DNA of 64,000 nucleotides from Mesorhizobium helmanticense (lineage in GTDB: Bacteria; Pseudomonadota; Alphaproteobacteria; Rhizobiales; Rhizobiaceae), in contig NZ_PZJX01000029.1 in the NCBI RefSeq assembly GCF_003034915.1, positions 62,001 to 126,000 of the forward strand, written 5' to 3'. The position numbers and the translations under genes are program-made. The notes beneath the pieces were generated by a model. The model made no database searches and was not told the DNA's origin. It saw nothing but the letters and a program-made list of their open reading frames with translations. This document shows, in pieces, positions 36,712 through 46,447 of this stretch. Numbering within the stretch: the stretch's first letter is position 1; every line of letters starts with the position of its first letter.

Positions 36712-37554
36712 ATGGACAAGCGCGACCTGTCGACGATCTTTCGCGAGCGCCTGAAAATGCTCTTGACACGGTCGGACTTGAACCAGTCCGCTTTCGCCAT
36801 GGCTGTGGGCATCGACCGTTCAGCGCTTTCGCAGCTACTCTCCGGCGCCTCGACCCGCCTGCCCCGCGCCGAAACGCTGCTCAACATCGCCGCCGAATTC
36901 AAGGTGTCGCTCGACTGGCTGCTCGGCCTCAGCCAGGACGAGGGCGTCACCGGCGAAATCCGCGAAAGCCTCGAGATCGAGGAGGCGCCCGACGGCTTCG
37001 ACCGCACGCTGCTGGCCAAATGGCATGCCGAGGCCGCGGGCACGAAAATCCGCTACGTGCCGGCCGGCATTCCCGACCTCCTGCGCACCGAGGCGTTGGT
37101 CGACTATGAAGCGGGCATCGCCAACAAGAGCCGCGAGGCGCAGGCCGGCGAGACGCAATACCGCATCGACTACAACCGGCGGCCGGAAACCGACATGGAA
37201 GTCTGTATGCCGCGCCACACACTGGAGATCTTTGCGCGCGGGCTGGGCGTGTGGGATCGTTTCCCGGAGGCCGAACGCCGCCAGCAGCTTCTCCACATGG
37301 CAACGCTGCTCGACGACCTTTATCCGACCTTCCGACTGTTTCTCTATGACGGGCGGATGCGCTATTCGATCCCCTACACCATCTTCGGCCCCTATCGCGC
37401 CGCCATCTATGTCGGTGACATGTATCTGGTGCTCAACGCGACCCAGCCGGTCCGCACCCTGACCAGCCATTTCGACAATCTGATCCGTGCCGCGGATGTC
37501 AACGCGCATGAGGCCGCCAGCTTCACGCAAAGGCTGGCCGAGATGCGATTTTGA
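36712..37554 (+). CDS. XRE family transcriptional regulator
   Basis: 280 residues. N-terminal HTH_3 domain in about residues 10-70 (LNQSAFAMAVGIDRSALSQLL, then SLDWLLGL). The C-terminal 200 residues are a separate sensing region I do not recognise, including IRYVPAGIPDLLRTEALVDYE. ATG 36712 is taken because GAGCGG precedes it and the helix-turn-helix begins there. It lies between a desaturase (divergent) and bmt (91 bp downstream, same strand) and may control either. An imperfect palindrome TGTTATGTATTGTAAACA lies about 90 bp upstream. Confidence 0.8.
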   Translation: MDKRDLSTIFRERLKMLLTRSDLNQSAFAMAVGIDRSALSQLLSGASTRLPRAETLLNIAAEFKVSLDWLLGLSQDEGVTGEIRESLEIEEAPDGFDRTLLAKWHAEAAGTKIRYVPAGIPDLLRTEALVDYEAGIANKSREAQAGETQYRIDYNRRPETDMEVCMPRHTLEIFARGLGVWDRFPEAERRQQLLHMATLLDDLYPTFRLFLYDGRMRYSIPYTIFGPYRAAIYVGDMYLVLNATQPVRTLTSHFDNLIRAADVNAHEAASFTQRLAEMRF

Positions 37555-37578
37555 CAGGCGACAGCGCGCCTCTCGACA

Positions 37579-37607
37579 TTGACGCCATATAAAGAGTTCT
37601 TTATATC
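37579..37607 (+). promoter_or_regulatory. Promoter with overlapping 20-bp palindromic operator for bmt
   Basis: The palindrome ATATAAAGAGTTCTTTATAT occupies 37587-37606. It sits inside a good sigma70-type promoter: TTGACG at 37579-37584, 17-bp spacer, TATATC at 37602-37607. A repressor bound there would block RNA polymerase. The exact reverse complement of the palindrome recurs at 51821-51840 in front of the methyltransferase-RACE pair. The start codon of bmt is 39 bp downstream. Confidence 0.8.
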
Positions 37608-37645
37608 CTTATCCAAAGAAAATTCCCTGGAAGGCGTATCTCACC

Positions 37646-38662
37646 ATGACCAACCCGATCGACGCGCTGCTTGCCGAAAAGGGCGTTCTGCTCGCCGATG
37701 GCGCCACCGGCACCAATCTGTTCGCCATGGGGCTGGAGGCCGGCGAGGCTCCCGAGTTGTTGAACGAGACCGCGCCCGACACCATCACCAGCCTGCACCA
37801 GAATTTTGTCGATGCCGGCGCCGACATCATCCTGACCAATTCCTTCGGCGGCACCCGCCATCGCTTGAAGCTGCATCATGCGCAGGACCGCGTGCATATG
37901 CTGAACCAGCGGGCCGCCGAGATCGCCCGCGCCGTCGCCGACAAGGCTGGCCGCAAGGTCATCGTCGCCGGCTCGGTCGGCCCGACCGGCGAATTGCTGG
38001 TGCCGCTCGGCGCCATGACCTATGACGAGGCGGTCGACGCCTTTGCCGAACAGATCGAAGGACTCAAGGCCGGCGGCGCTGAAGTCGCATGGATCGAAAC
38101 CATGTCGGCGCCGGACGAAATCCGCGCCGCGGCGCAAGCCGCCATCCGCGTCGGCCTGCCCTACACCTATACCGGCTCCTTCGACACCGCCGGCCGCACC
38201 ATGATGGGCCTGCTGCCGAAGGATATACATGGCGTCGTCGATGGACTGTCGCAGGCGCCGCTCGGCGTTGGCGCCAATTGCGGTGTCGGCGCCTCCGACA
38301 TTCTCGCCTCGCTGCTCGACATGACCGAGGCGAAGCCGGAGGCGACGATGATCGTCAAGGGCAATTGCGGCATTCCCGAATTCCGCGGCACCGAGATCCA
38401 CTATTCCGGCACGCCCGAACTGATGGCCGACTATGTCAGGCTCGCCGTCGATGCCGGCGCCAGGATCGTCGGCGGTTGCTGTGGCACCTCGTTCCAGCAC
38501 CTTGCCGCGATGCGCAAGGCGCTCGATGCGCACACCAGGTCGGATCGCCCGACAGTCGAAACGATCGTCGAGCGCATTGGCCCGATGCGCAACAAGGTGG
38601 CGACGGAAAATACCGCCGAGACCAGCGAGGCCCGCCGCGAACGCCGGCGCAGCCGCGCCTGA
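37646..38662 (+). CDS. bmt: Betaine-homocysteine S-methyltransferase family protein
   Basis: 338 residues, zinc-dependent homocysteine S-methyltransferase fold. Zinc ligands are visible as Cys212 in GANCG and Cys278-Cys279 in GGCCGTS. It transfers a methyl group from a betaine to homocysteine, giving methionine and the demethylated amine. The N-terminal DGATGTNLFAMGL loop binds homocysteine in this family. Preceded by a palindromic operator that also occurs before the methyl-THF methyltransferase gene, so both are likely tied to methionine or SAM status. The C-terminal 25 residues are basic and not conserved. Confidence 0.85.
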   Translation: MTNPIDALLAEKGVLLADGATGTNLFAMGLEAGEAPELLNETAPDTITSLHQNFVDAGADIILTNSFGGTRHRLKLHHAQDRVHMLNQRAAEIARAVADKAGRKVIVAGSVGPTGELLVPLGAMTYDEAVDAFAEQIEGLKAGGAEVAWIETMSAPDEIRAAAQAAIRVGLPYTYTGSFDTAGRTMMGLLPKDIHGVVDGLSQAPLGVGANCGVGASDILASLLDMTEAKPEATMIVKGNCGIPEFRGTEIHYSGTPELMADYVRLAVDAGARIVGGCCGTSFQHLAAMRKALDAHTRSDRPTVETIVERIGPMRNKVATENTAETSEARRERRRSRA

Positions 38663-38678
38663 CGCTATCCGGTTTCGC

Positions 38679-38951
38679 CTATTGCTTGTTTTCGACGGTT
38701 TGGGACCGCGTCAATGGGCAGTCCTCGACGGCAGTCTTGTCGCCGCCAATTGACATCGCTGCAGTCGACGGGCGCGGATCGGTGATCTGCTCCAGCATCA
38801 TACGGAAGCGATCATTGTTCAGAGCCGATATCGCCGTATGCAGGGCCGCATCGACATCGTCCCTGATACGGCGGGATTCCGCTGACAACCCCGATGCCGC
38901 TGCCGGCACTGCGTTCTCAACAGCCCTGATCGCCACGCCCGGCTCCCTCAA
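38679..38951 (-). CDS. Possible small hypothetical protein
   Basis: Frame of 90 residues with TTG start, no family and no clear ribosome site; residues 22-55 could form a helix (ESRRIRDDVDAALHTAISAL). It lies in the convergent gap between bmt and the VWA gene. Weak evidence; the stretch 38952-39106 holds nothing that I recognise besides the terminator that follows. Confidence 0.3.
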   Translation of the reverse strand: MREPGVAIRAVENAVPAAASGLSAESRRIRDDVDAALHTAISALNNDRFRMMLEQITDPRPSTAAMSIGGDKTAVEDCPLTRSQTVENKQ

Positions 38952-39101
38952 GTCCCTATATTAGCTACAGCGTAACAACAGGAGATTGCGATCTTGTGCC
39001 GGAATTGCTGCGTAATTTAACAAATCCGGAACAAAGCTCCTTTGCGCGTCGAAGTGTCCGGGCGTATCTTGTGCTTCCAATTGGCCGCACGTCGCCCTAA
39101 C

Positions 39102-39138
39102 AAAAAAGGCCGGCGAAGGAAAAATCCTTCGCCGGCCT
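39102..39138 (-). terminator. Rho-independent terminator of the VWA-sigma operon
   Basis: Perfect 14-bp stem AGGCCGGCGAAGGA / TCCTTCGCCGGCCT around an AAAA loop, with a T run on the minus strand immediately after (plus-strand AAAAAA at 39102-39107). It lies 50 bp after the stop of the VWA gene. Confidence 0.92.
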
Positions 39139-39188
39139 GCCTCACCCGCCCGTGGGCCGGCATTCAGAACGATCCCACCTCATCGCCA

Positions 39189-41351
39189 CTACCGATTGCC
39201 GCCGAGCGCCGAGGCAAGGCGCACAAGCGAGAGGAACTCGGACCTGTATCCGAACGGGTCGGCTCCCCGGGCGGCGGTGGCAATCTCCATGATCCTGTCG
39301 TAGCCGAACTTCGCGGTCGCATCCTCGTCGCGCAGTTTCTGGCCAAAGGCCGCGACCGCGACGGAGAAGCGCTGATCGGTGCTGGCCTGGTCGAAGGACG
39401 ACACTTCATTGGCTGAAGTCACCGGCGTGGTGATCAGCTTGGAAACGTCCTCGTTCGGCAGCTTGTAGCGGATCTTGACGAAGGCATATTCGTCGGCGTT
39501 GGCAACGCCGCCATTGTTCACCGAAGCCTGGCCGTAGCGCAGCGGATCGATCTGTTCGCCGCCGCTGCCCTTCGGCGTGATTTCGTAGATCGCGGTGACC
39601 GAATGGCCGGAGCCGATCTCGCCGGCATCGACGCGGTCGTTGTTGAAATCCTCGCGGTTGAGCGCACGGGTCTCGTAGCCGATCAGCCGGTATTCCGAGA
39701 CCTTGTTCGGATTGAACTCGACCTGGATCTTCACGTCCTTGGCGATGGTGAACAGTGTCGAGGACGCATCCTCGACCAGCACCTTCTCGGCCTCGGCCAA
39801 AGTGTCGATATAGGCGGCCGTGCCGTTGCCGTTCTGGGCAATGGTCTGCATCATCTGGTCGTTCAGATTGCCGCGGCCGAAGCCGAACACCGACAGGAAC
39901 ACCCCGGTCTTGCGCTCCTGCTCGATCAGCCGCTTCAGATCGTCATCGTCGGTCTGGCCGATATTGAAGTCGCCGTCGGTGGCCAGCATCACCCGGTTGA
40001 CACCGTCCTTGACGAAGGACTTTTGCGCCAGCCGGTAAGCTTCCTTGATGCCCGCCTCGCCGGCTGTCGAGCCGCCAGGCCTCAAAGTATCGATGGCATT
40101 GAGGATCTTGTCCTTCTCCGAGACCTTGGTCGGTTCGAGCACGGTGCCGGCATCGCCCGCATAGGTGACGATCGAGACCGTGTCGTCGGGCTTCAGCTTG
40201 CTGACCAGCAGGCGGAAGGCCGACTGCAGCAGCGGCAGCTTGTCCTGCTCGTTCATCGAGCCCGAGACGTCGATCAGGAAGACCAGATTGGCCTTGGGCT
40301 GCTCGGCCGGCTTGACGTCGAAACCCTTGATGGCGACATGCATCAGCTTTGTGTGCTCGTTCCACGGCGTCGGCATGACGCTGACGGTCGAGTTGAACGG
40401 TGTCGTGGCAGCGTCCGGACCCTTCCAGTCATAGGGGAAGTAATTGATCATCTCCTCGACGCGGACCGTGTCGGCCTGCGGCAAAGCACCTTCCTTCAGC
40501 GAGCGCCGCACGAAGGAATAGGAGGCCGTGTCGACGTCGATCGAGAAGGTCGAGACCGGGTCTTCAAGCGCTGCGCGCACCGGATTGGTCTTGAAATCCT
40601 CGACGCGGTCGCGGTTTTGCTCCGGCGGCAGCATCTGGTCGGCCGGCATGGCCTTCGGCTGCACCATCAGCTTGGATTCGGCGCCTGGCATGCGGCCGAC
40701 CCGGGCTGCATTGGGCGCGCTCGGCATGAGCCCGGCACTCTCCCGGGAAAATTCATCACTGGGCGCGGGCGCGGCCGGCAAAGTGCCGTGCTGCATATCT
40801 TTGGTATTTTTGTACGTCTTTAGGTCAAACCTCGGCGACAAAACCGGCGCTGCCGACGGATCCTGCTGCACCAGGCCGCCGGCAGCAGTCGACTCGGATT
40901 TCGGCGGCGGCGCCGGCGCGACAAGCGCCTCGGTCGCGTCGCGGCTTTCGCTGTCGGCGTCGGCTTTCTTCTGCTTGTCCGGCTCGGCTACCGTCAGCGG
41001 CTTCACGGTGGCTGGTTTGTCGGCCAGCGTTTCGGTGATCTTCCCGCCCGTACTGGAATGGAGCGACTGCTCCTGCAGCATATAGATGGTGGCGTATCCG
41101 GCGATCGGCAGGGCAACGAGCCCGGCAATGGCCGGCGTGGCGAAGAGTTTCTTTGGCATGATTTCGCTCCAGAGCTTTTGTGCTCGCTCTGTGAGACGAA
41201 GACCGCTCGCCGATCCTTGGGCGGCGGTGTCAGTTTTTTCGTCCATGTCATAGGCGCGCATCGCGGCCTCGAAGGCACGCGCCTTCGCGTCGGCATCCGG
41301 CACCGGTACATCTGCGTGGCGCAGCCTGTTGAGTTCGTTGTCGTCGACCAT
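39189..41351 (-). CDS. von Willebrand factor A domain membrane protein (YfbK-like)
   Basis: 720 residues. Cytosolic N-terminal 50 residues, one transmembrane segment (TPAIAGLVALPIAGYATIYML), a low-complexity periplasmic linker, then a VWF_N domain (FKTNPVRAALEDPVSTFSIDVDTASYSFVRR, quoted by its DVDTASY core), a VWA domain with MIDAS motif DVSGSMN, and a C-terminal DUF3520 region. Its start overlaps the stop of the ECF sigma gene, so the two are coupled. The short cytosolic tail before the membrane helix is in the place where an anti-sigma domain would be. Function unknown beyond adhesion-like metal binding. Confidence 0.82.
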   Translation of the reverse strand: MVDDNELNRLRHADVPVPDADAKARAFEAAMRAYDMDEKTDTAAQGSASGLRLTERAQKLWSEIMPKKLFATPAIAGLVALPIAGYATIYMLQEQSLHSSTGGKITETLADKPATVKPLTVAEPDKQKKADADSESRDATEALVAPAPPPKSESTAAGGLVQQDPSAAPVLSPRFDLKTYKNTKDMQHGTLPAAPAPSDEFSRESAGLMPSAPNAARVGRMPGAESKLMVQPKAMPADQMLPPEQNRDRVEDFKTNPVRAALEDPVSTFSIDVDTASYSFVRRSLKEGALPQADTVRVEEMINYFPYDWKGPDAATTPFNSTVSVMPTPWNEHTKLMHVAIKGFDVKPAEQPKANLVFLIDVSGSMNEQDKLPLLQSAFRLLVSKLKPDDTVSIVTYAGDAGTVLEPTKVSEKDKILNAIDTLRPGGSTAGEAGIKEAYRLAQKSFVKDGVNRVMLATDGDFNIGQTDDDDLKRLIEQERKTGVFLSVFGFGRGNLNDQMMQTIAQNGNGTAAYIDTLAEAEKVLVEDASSTLFTIAKDVKIQVEFNPNKVSEYRLIGYETRALNREDFNNDRVDAGEIGSGHSVTAIYEITPKGSGGEQIDPLRYGQASVNNGGVANADEYAFVKIRYKLPNEDVSKLITTPVTSANEVSSFDQASTDQRFSVAVAAFGQKLRDEDATAKFGYDRIMEIATAARGADPFGYRSEFLSLVRLASALGGNR

Positions 41352-41353
41352 GG

Positions 41354-41917
41354 TCACACTTCCCCGGCCGAGCGCATCAGCGTCTTCAGCCGTTTCTTCG
41401 CTTCATGGATGTGCCAGGAAACCGTCGCCTCCGAAATCGCCATCACCTCGGCGGCGGCTGCGTGGCTGAGCTCTTCGCCGTAGACCAGAAGCACCGCGTC
41501 GCGCTGCTTGTCCGGCAGCTTTCGCACCGCCGCCCAAAGCGCCTCTGCCGGGTCTTCCGGCTCGGCCTGCGCCTCTCCCGAGATCAGCGCGTAGGCGCCA
41601 TAGGCTTCGGTCTTGATCGTCTCTCGGGCGGTCTTACGCATCATGTCGCGCGCCGCGTTCAGCGTCATGGTGTAGAGCCAGGTCGTGAAGGCGCCGCCGC
41701 CACGATAGTCGCGGATCGCCCGGCCGAGCCGGACGCAGACTTCCTGGGCGATGTCCTCGGCGTCGGCCTTTTTCCCGCACCAGCGATAGGCGGCGCGATA
41801 GACGAAACCATAGTGCCTTTCGAGCAATTTGCCGAAAGCCCCTCTGTCTCCGCCCTTCGCCCGCCCGATCAACTCGGCGTCGGAGGCTTCGCTTTCATCC
41901 AGCATCATCGCCGTCAT
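41354..41917 (-). CDS. ECF-type RNA polymerase sigma factor
   Basis: 187 residues with sigma70 regions 2 (KLLERHYGFVYRAAYRWCGKKADAEDIAQEVCVRLGRAI) and 4 (LPDKQRDAVLLVYGEELSHAAAAEVMAISEATVSWHIHEAKKRL), each shown by its DAEDIAQEV or SEATVSWH core. Region 3 is absent, as expected for an ECF. First gene of a two-gene unit with the VWA membrane protein, which overlaps its end. The promoters it reads cannot be identified here. Confidence 0.88.
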   Translation of the reverse strand: MTAMMLDESEASDAELIGRAKGGDRGAFGKLLERHYGFVYRAAYRWCGKKADAEDIAQEVCVRLGRAIRDYRGGGAFTTWLYTMTLNAARDMMRKTARETIKTEAYGAYALISGEAQAEPEDPAEALWAAVRKLPDKQRDAVLLVYGEELSHAAAAEVMAISEATVSWHIHEAKKRLKTLMRSAGEV

Positions 41918-42004
41918 TTGCCTGTTGGACGAAGGCTAGTGGTGATTCCTTTGGATGATGGAAAGAAATTTTTGGAAAGGTGGTCCGATAGTGACCGTCG
42001 GAGC

Positions 42005-42739
42005 CTACGCCAGCGTCTCGGCAAACAGCGTGGTCAGCCGCTTCCAGTGACGCTCGGCGCCGATCGCATCGAAGACACTGTGGTCCGGCACGCACCAGCC
42101 ATGCGCCATACCGACATAGTTCTCGATCGTGTGGTCGACTTCCGCCACGCGCAGCGCTTCCGCAAGCCGTGCCGACTGCTCCGGCGGAAAACTTCTGTCC
42201 ACGCCCGCCGTGCCGACATAGACACGCGCCTTGATCGACGTGGCCTTCCGGTGCGGGCTGTCGGCGGCGTCGCTGGCGAGATTGCCGCCATGCAAACTGG
42301 CCGCGGCAACGATGCGGTCGGGATAGGAGGCGGCGGCATTCAGCGCCCTTGCGCCGCCCATGCAATAGCCGACTACGCCAATCGGTCCTGTCACGCCTTC
42401 GCCGGCCAGCGCGTCGAGAAAGGCGCCGCCGTCGCTGATGGTCATCTCCTGCGTCGTGCCGCTCACCAGCGCCATCAGTGCGGCTTTGCTGGTCTCCACC
42501 GTGAATGCGGTCTTGGCGTCAAATGGCCCGTAAGGCGCATTGCGATAGAACAGGTCCGGCACCAGCACCGCATAGCCCTCCCCCGCCAAGAGCTCAGCCA
42601 TGCCGTCGAGCGCCAGTCGCGGACCGAATGCGTCCATATAGAGGATGATGCCAGCCTTGGACGAGGCCCCGGTCGCCCGGAACAACCCCGCTTTCGCCAC
42701 GCCGTCCCTGGTCTTGATCTGAATGTCCTGCTTCGCCAT
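42005..42739 (-). CDS. Dienelactone hydrolase family protein
   Basis: 244 residues, alpha/beta hydrolase. Nucleophilic Cys in GYCMGGARAL, which is the dienelactone hydrolase signature; Asp and His follow in NYVGMAHGWCVPDHS and nearby. It opens a lactone ring or hydrolyses an ester in the cytoplasm. No aromatic degradation genes are adjacent, so its substrate is unknown. Single gene, 97 bp before the ferredoxin gene start on the same strand. Confidence 0.85.
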   Translation of the reverse strand: MAKQDIQIKTRDGVAKAGLFRATGASSKAGIILYMDAFGPRLALDGMAELLAGEGYAVLVPDLFYRNAPYGPFDAKTAFTVETSKAALMALVSGTTQEMTISDGGAFLDALAGEGVTGPIGVVGYCMGGARALNAAASYPDRIVAAASLHGGNLASDAADSPHRKATSIKARVYVGTAGVDRSFPPEQSARLAEALRVAEVDHTIENYVGMAHGWCVPDHSVFDAIGAERHWKRLTTLFAETLA

Positions 42740-42845
42740 GGCCCGCTCCGTTCAATTGTCGTGCGATACATATCCGGGCGAGCCGACAGGACAAGGCGCT
42801 TTCCCGGGCCTCGTCTTCAACATTTCGTGCTGGGATGGCCGCGGG

Positions 42846-43526
42846 CTAAAGACCGGCAAAACTCGCCATGTGGAAGGCTTGAGCCTCCGGCGAATAGCGG
42901 TAATCCGTGCCATAGGGACACGCGTTGCGGTCGAGACAACCGCCAGTACGGCATGCCCCGCCCTCGGTTCCGCGCACATGCGCCAGACAGGATTCATAAG
43001 CGAAGCCATCCGCGGAATAGGCGTCAACCGGGCAGGATTTCATGCAGGGTTTTTCGACACATGCATCGCAAAGATGTATCGCCGCTTCAGCCGGTTGAAC
43101 CGGAATCTCATCCTCGAACAGCAGCGCGCCGCGATAGGCGTGCCAGAGCCCGTATCGCGGATGCATCAGGATGCCAAGCGGCGACGGCTTCAGCCCTTCC
43201 GCCCGCATCGCCCATTGCTGGAACGGCAGATAGGGCTTGTCCGAAGGTGAGACGGCGCGCGCGCCAAAATCTTTCGCCACCGCGCCGATCACTTCGCGTG
43301 ACCAGGTATCGAGCGGATTGACAATGGTCTGGGACTGGTTCTCCCGCCAGCGCAAGAAATGCGGCCACGACTCGGCACCCGCCTGCCCCACCAGCAGCAC
43401 GGATTTGACAGGAGCGCCGGAGAGACCGGGCGGCGCTGCCTCGCTGTCCGTGATATTGAAGCCACCGCGCAGGATCAGGCCGTCACTGGCCAGCGCTGCC
43501 GCGATGCTTTCGATCAGGCCGCGCAC
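42846..43526 (-). CDS. 4Fe-4S ferredoxin-type protein
   Basis: 226 residues with one clear C-x2-C-x4-C-x3-CP iron-sulfur motif (CDACVEKPCMKSCP) near residue 133 and four more Cys after it (CLAHVRGTEGGACRTGGCLDRNACP). The N-terminal 110 residues resemble the cobalamin-dependent QueG-type fold only loosely. GTG start with AAGGGA upstream. It lies 96 bp downstream of mttB2 on the same strand, so it could supply electrons for reductive activation of the corrinoid cofactor; that is inference. Confidence 0.7.
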   Translation of the reverse strand: MRGLIESIAAALASDGLILRGGFNITDSEAAPPGLSGAPVKSVLLVGQAGAESWPHFLRWRENQSQTIVNPLDTWSREVIGAVAKDFGARAVSPSDKPYLPFQQWAMRAEGLKPSPLGILMHPRYGLWHAYRGALLFEDEIPVQPAEAAIHLCDACVEKPCMKSCPVDAYSADGFAYESCLAHVRGTEGGACRTGGCLDRNACPYGTDYRYSPEAQAFHMASFAGL

Positions 43527-43622
43527 AAATCATCCCTTCTTGTCCGGGTCGGAGAAGGCGCTCCGCCAGACTTCCTTGTGGATGATGTTGGCGACTTTAG
43601 CCCCGCCTGACTCGGGCTCCTT

Positions 43623-45197
43623 TCACGTGAAGGCGTCGGCCATCGACGCCTTCTTCCTGGCGATGAAGTCCTTCAGACCGTCATCGATGCCCTGATCGAG
43701 AGGCGGCGCCTCGTAGCTTTCCAGCCAGCGGCGGGCGAGTTCGTTGGCCCGCTGCGGCGCGGTCTTCTCGCCTTCGGCCAGCCACTGCTCGTAGGAATTG
43801 TTGTCGGCGATGTTGGATCGGTAGAAGGCGGTCTGGAAATTGGCCTGGGTGTGATCGCAGCCAAGATAGTGGCTGCCCGGACCGACCTGGCGAATGGCAT
43901 CCATCGCCTGGCCGTTCTCCGACAGGTCGACGCCTTCGGAGAATTTCTGCATCATGCCGAGCTGGTCGATATCCATCATGAATTTTTCGTAGCAGGAGGC
44001 GAGCCCGCCCTCGAGCCAGCCAGCTGCGTGCAGCACGAAATTAGCGCCGGCAAGGATCGTCGAGTTCAGCGTGTTGGCGCTCTCATAGGCCGCTTGCGCA
44101 TCCGGTATCTTCGACGCGCACAGCGAACCGCCGGTACGGAACGGCAGGCCGAGACGACGGGCAAGCTGTGCTGCGCCATAGGAGACCAGCGACGGCTCCG
44201 GCGTGCCGAAGGTCGGCGCGCCCGACTGCATCGAGATCGACGAGGCGAAGGTGCCGAACAGCACCGGCGCACCCGGCCGGATCAGCTGCGTGAACGACGC
44301 GCCGGCCAGCACTTCGGCCAGCACCTGCGTCAGCGTGCCGGCGACCGTCACCGGGCTCATCGCGCCGGCGAGGATGAAGGGCGTGACGATGCAGGCCTGG
44401 TTGTGACGCGAATAGACTTTCAGCGCGCCCAGCATGGTTTCGTCGAACACCATCGGCGAATTGGCGTTGATCAGGCTGGTCAGCACGGTGTTGTTCTCGA
44501 CGAAATCGTCGCCGAACACGATCTTGGCCATCGCCACCGTGTCTTCGGCGCGCTCCGGCGCGGTCACCGAGCCCATGAACGGCTTGTCCGAATATTTGAT
44601 GTGCGAATAGACCATATCGAGATGGCGCTTGTTGACCGGCACGTCGACCGGTTCGCACACCGTGCCGCCCGAATGGTGGATCGACGGCGCCATATAGGCG
44701 AGCTTCACGAAATTGCGGAAATCCTCGATCGTCGCATAGCGCCTGACACCGTCGAGATCGCGCACGAAGGGCGGCCCGTAGACTGGCGCGAACACCGTGG
44801 CGTTGCCGCCAACCTGCACCGAGCGGTCCGCATTGCGGGCATGCTGGGTATAGACGGACGGCGCGGTCTTCAGCAGCGAGCGGCAGAGGCCTTTCGGAAA
44901 GTGCACGCGCTCGCCCTTGACGTCGGCGCCCGCCTCTTTCCAGAGTTGCAGTGCCTCGGCGTCGTCGCGAAAGATGATGCCGATCTCTTCCAGCACCGTG
45001 TCGGTGTTCTTTTCGATCAGCGCCAGCCCTTCCTCGTCAAGCACTTCATAGACGTTGATCTTGCGCTTGATATAGGTGAGCTGGGTGCCGGGGCCGCCGC
45101 CCGAGCGCGCCGCCCGCCGCGCGGCGGCGCCGCCGCTGGCAGCGCGGCCACGTCTGGCATTTGACGCTTCCTGATCGACTGGCGCGTTCTCACTCAT
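43623..45197 (-). CDS. mttB: Trimethylamine methyltransferase (MttB) family protein, non-pyrrolysine, copy 2
   Basis: 524 residues, MttB superfamily, with a continuous frame and no amber codon. Shared landmarks with copy 1: SGAPTFGTPE, LHAAGWLEGGL, DIDQLGMMQ, GPGSHYLGCDHTQANFQTAFY. The N-terminal 30 residues are an Ala/Arg-rich low-complexity lead, also seen in copy 1. It is divergently placed from the corrinoid protein gene (265 bp apart), which is presumably its methyl acceptor. Likely substrate class: glycine betaine, proline betaine or another quaternary amine. A ferredoxin gene follows. Confidence 0.88.
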   Translation of the reverse strand: MSENAPVDQEASNARRGRAASGGAAARRAARSGGGPGTQLTYIKRKINVYEVLDEEGLALIEKNTDTVLEEIGIIFRDDAEALQLWKEAGADVKGERVHFPKGLCRSLLKTAPSVYTQHARNADRSVQVGGNATVFAPVYGPPFVRDLDGVRRYATIEDFRNFVKLAYMAPSIHHSGGTVCEPVDVPVNKRHLDMVYSHIKYSDKPFMGSVTAPERAEDTVAMAKIVFGDDFVENNTVLTSLINANSPMVFDETMLGALKVYSRHNQACIVTPFILAGAMSPVTVAGTLTQVLAEVLAGASFTQLIRPGAPVLFGTFASSISMQSGAPTFGTPEPSLVSYGAAQLARRLGLPFRTGGSLCASKIPDAQAAYESANTLNSTILAGANFVLHAAGWLEGGLASCYEKFMMDIDQLGMMQKFSEGVDLSENGQAMDAIRQVGPGSHYLGCDHTQANFQTAFYRSNIADNNSYEQWLAEGEKTAPQRANELARRWLESYEAPPLDQGIDDGLKDFIARKKASMADAFT

Positions 45198-45304
45198 GAT
45201 GTTTCTTCCCTGAAACCCGAAAATTGTTGCGGCCGCATACCGCAGCTTCTGGCCGGATCGTAGCCATGCACCCTATTCGAAACGGCCCGCCAGCGCCAAC
45301 GCCT

Positions 45305-45369
45305 GTCGCAAAATCGACAAGAATTCCAATAGATTTGCGGTCGCTTTCCTTTTGCGGGAAGTCGCAAAT
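45305..45369. promoter_or_regulatory. Repeated TTTGCG/GTCGCAAA sites between mttB2 and the corrinoid gene
   Basis: In the 265-bp divergent gap three related sites occur: GTCGCAAAA at 45305-45313, ATTTGCGGTCGC at 45333-45344, and TTTTGCG-4 nt-GTCGCAAAT at 45350-45369. The last is a near palindrome and closely resembles the perfect palindrome at 58445-58466 in front of the GlxA-type regulator gene. They could be operator sites of that regulator controlling mttB2 and mttC together. Confidence 0.55.
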
Positions 45370-45462
45370 CAGCTATGGACAAGCGGCCCTCGCGGGTTAG
45401 GTATTGACGCAGTATTTTTGAGCTGCCGTGATTGTCCCACGCGGCAAGGAGCCCGAGAAAAA

Positions 45463-46161
<699 letters not shown>

Positions 46162-46181
46162 CCTTTAGCAAGGCCCCTGCC

Positions 46182-46211
46182 AAAAGCCGCGCCTTGCAGC
46201 GCGGCTTTTTT
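46182..46211 (+). terminator. Terminator after the corrinoid protein gene
   Basis: 11-bp stem AAAAGCCGCGC / GCGCGGCTTTT with a 6-nt loop, followed by six T. Starts 20 bp after the mttC stop. Confidence 0.92.
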
Positions 46212-46243
46212 GTTACCAGATGTTGGAGACGGCTGCGTACGGA

Positions 46244-46384
46244 TCAGGGGTTGTTGACGGTATCTTCAACAGCATTCGCAGTGGATTTGACATCCTTGCC
46301 GACGCCGCGAACCGTGTTGGCGCAGGCCGAAAGAGCCAGGGCGCAAGCAAGGATCGCTATCGGCGCAGTGCGTAACAGTTTCAT
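46244..46384 (-). CDS. Entericidin EcnA/B-like small lipoprotein
   Basis: 46 residues with a lipobox (LALSACAN, Cys about residue 21) and the short entericidin-type tail TVRGVGKDVKSTANAVEDTV. Such proteins are outer-membrane-anchored and stress-induced in many proteobacteria. Start at ATG 46384 begins the signal sequence. Convergent with the corrinoid gene. Confidence 0.85.
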   Translation of the reverse strand: MKLLRTAPIAILACALALSACANTVRGVGKDVKSTANAVEDTVNNP

Positions 46385-46447
46385 GGACGGTTTATCCCTC
46401 TCTCGATAGATTCGCCCCAAGCAACGAAGGCCGGTTTGACTGGTTCC

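Noticed and set aside
27348..45197. Pyrrolysine-containing MttB
   Set aside because: Both MttB frames run through without an amber codon, and there is no pyl gene in the window; they belong to the non-pyrrolysine group.
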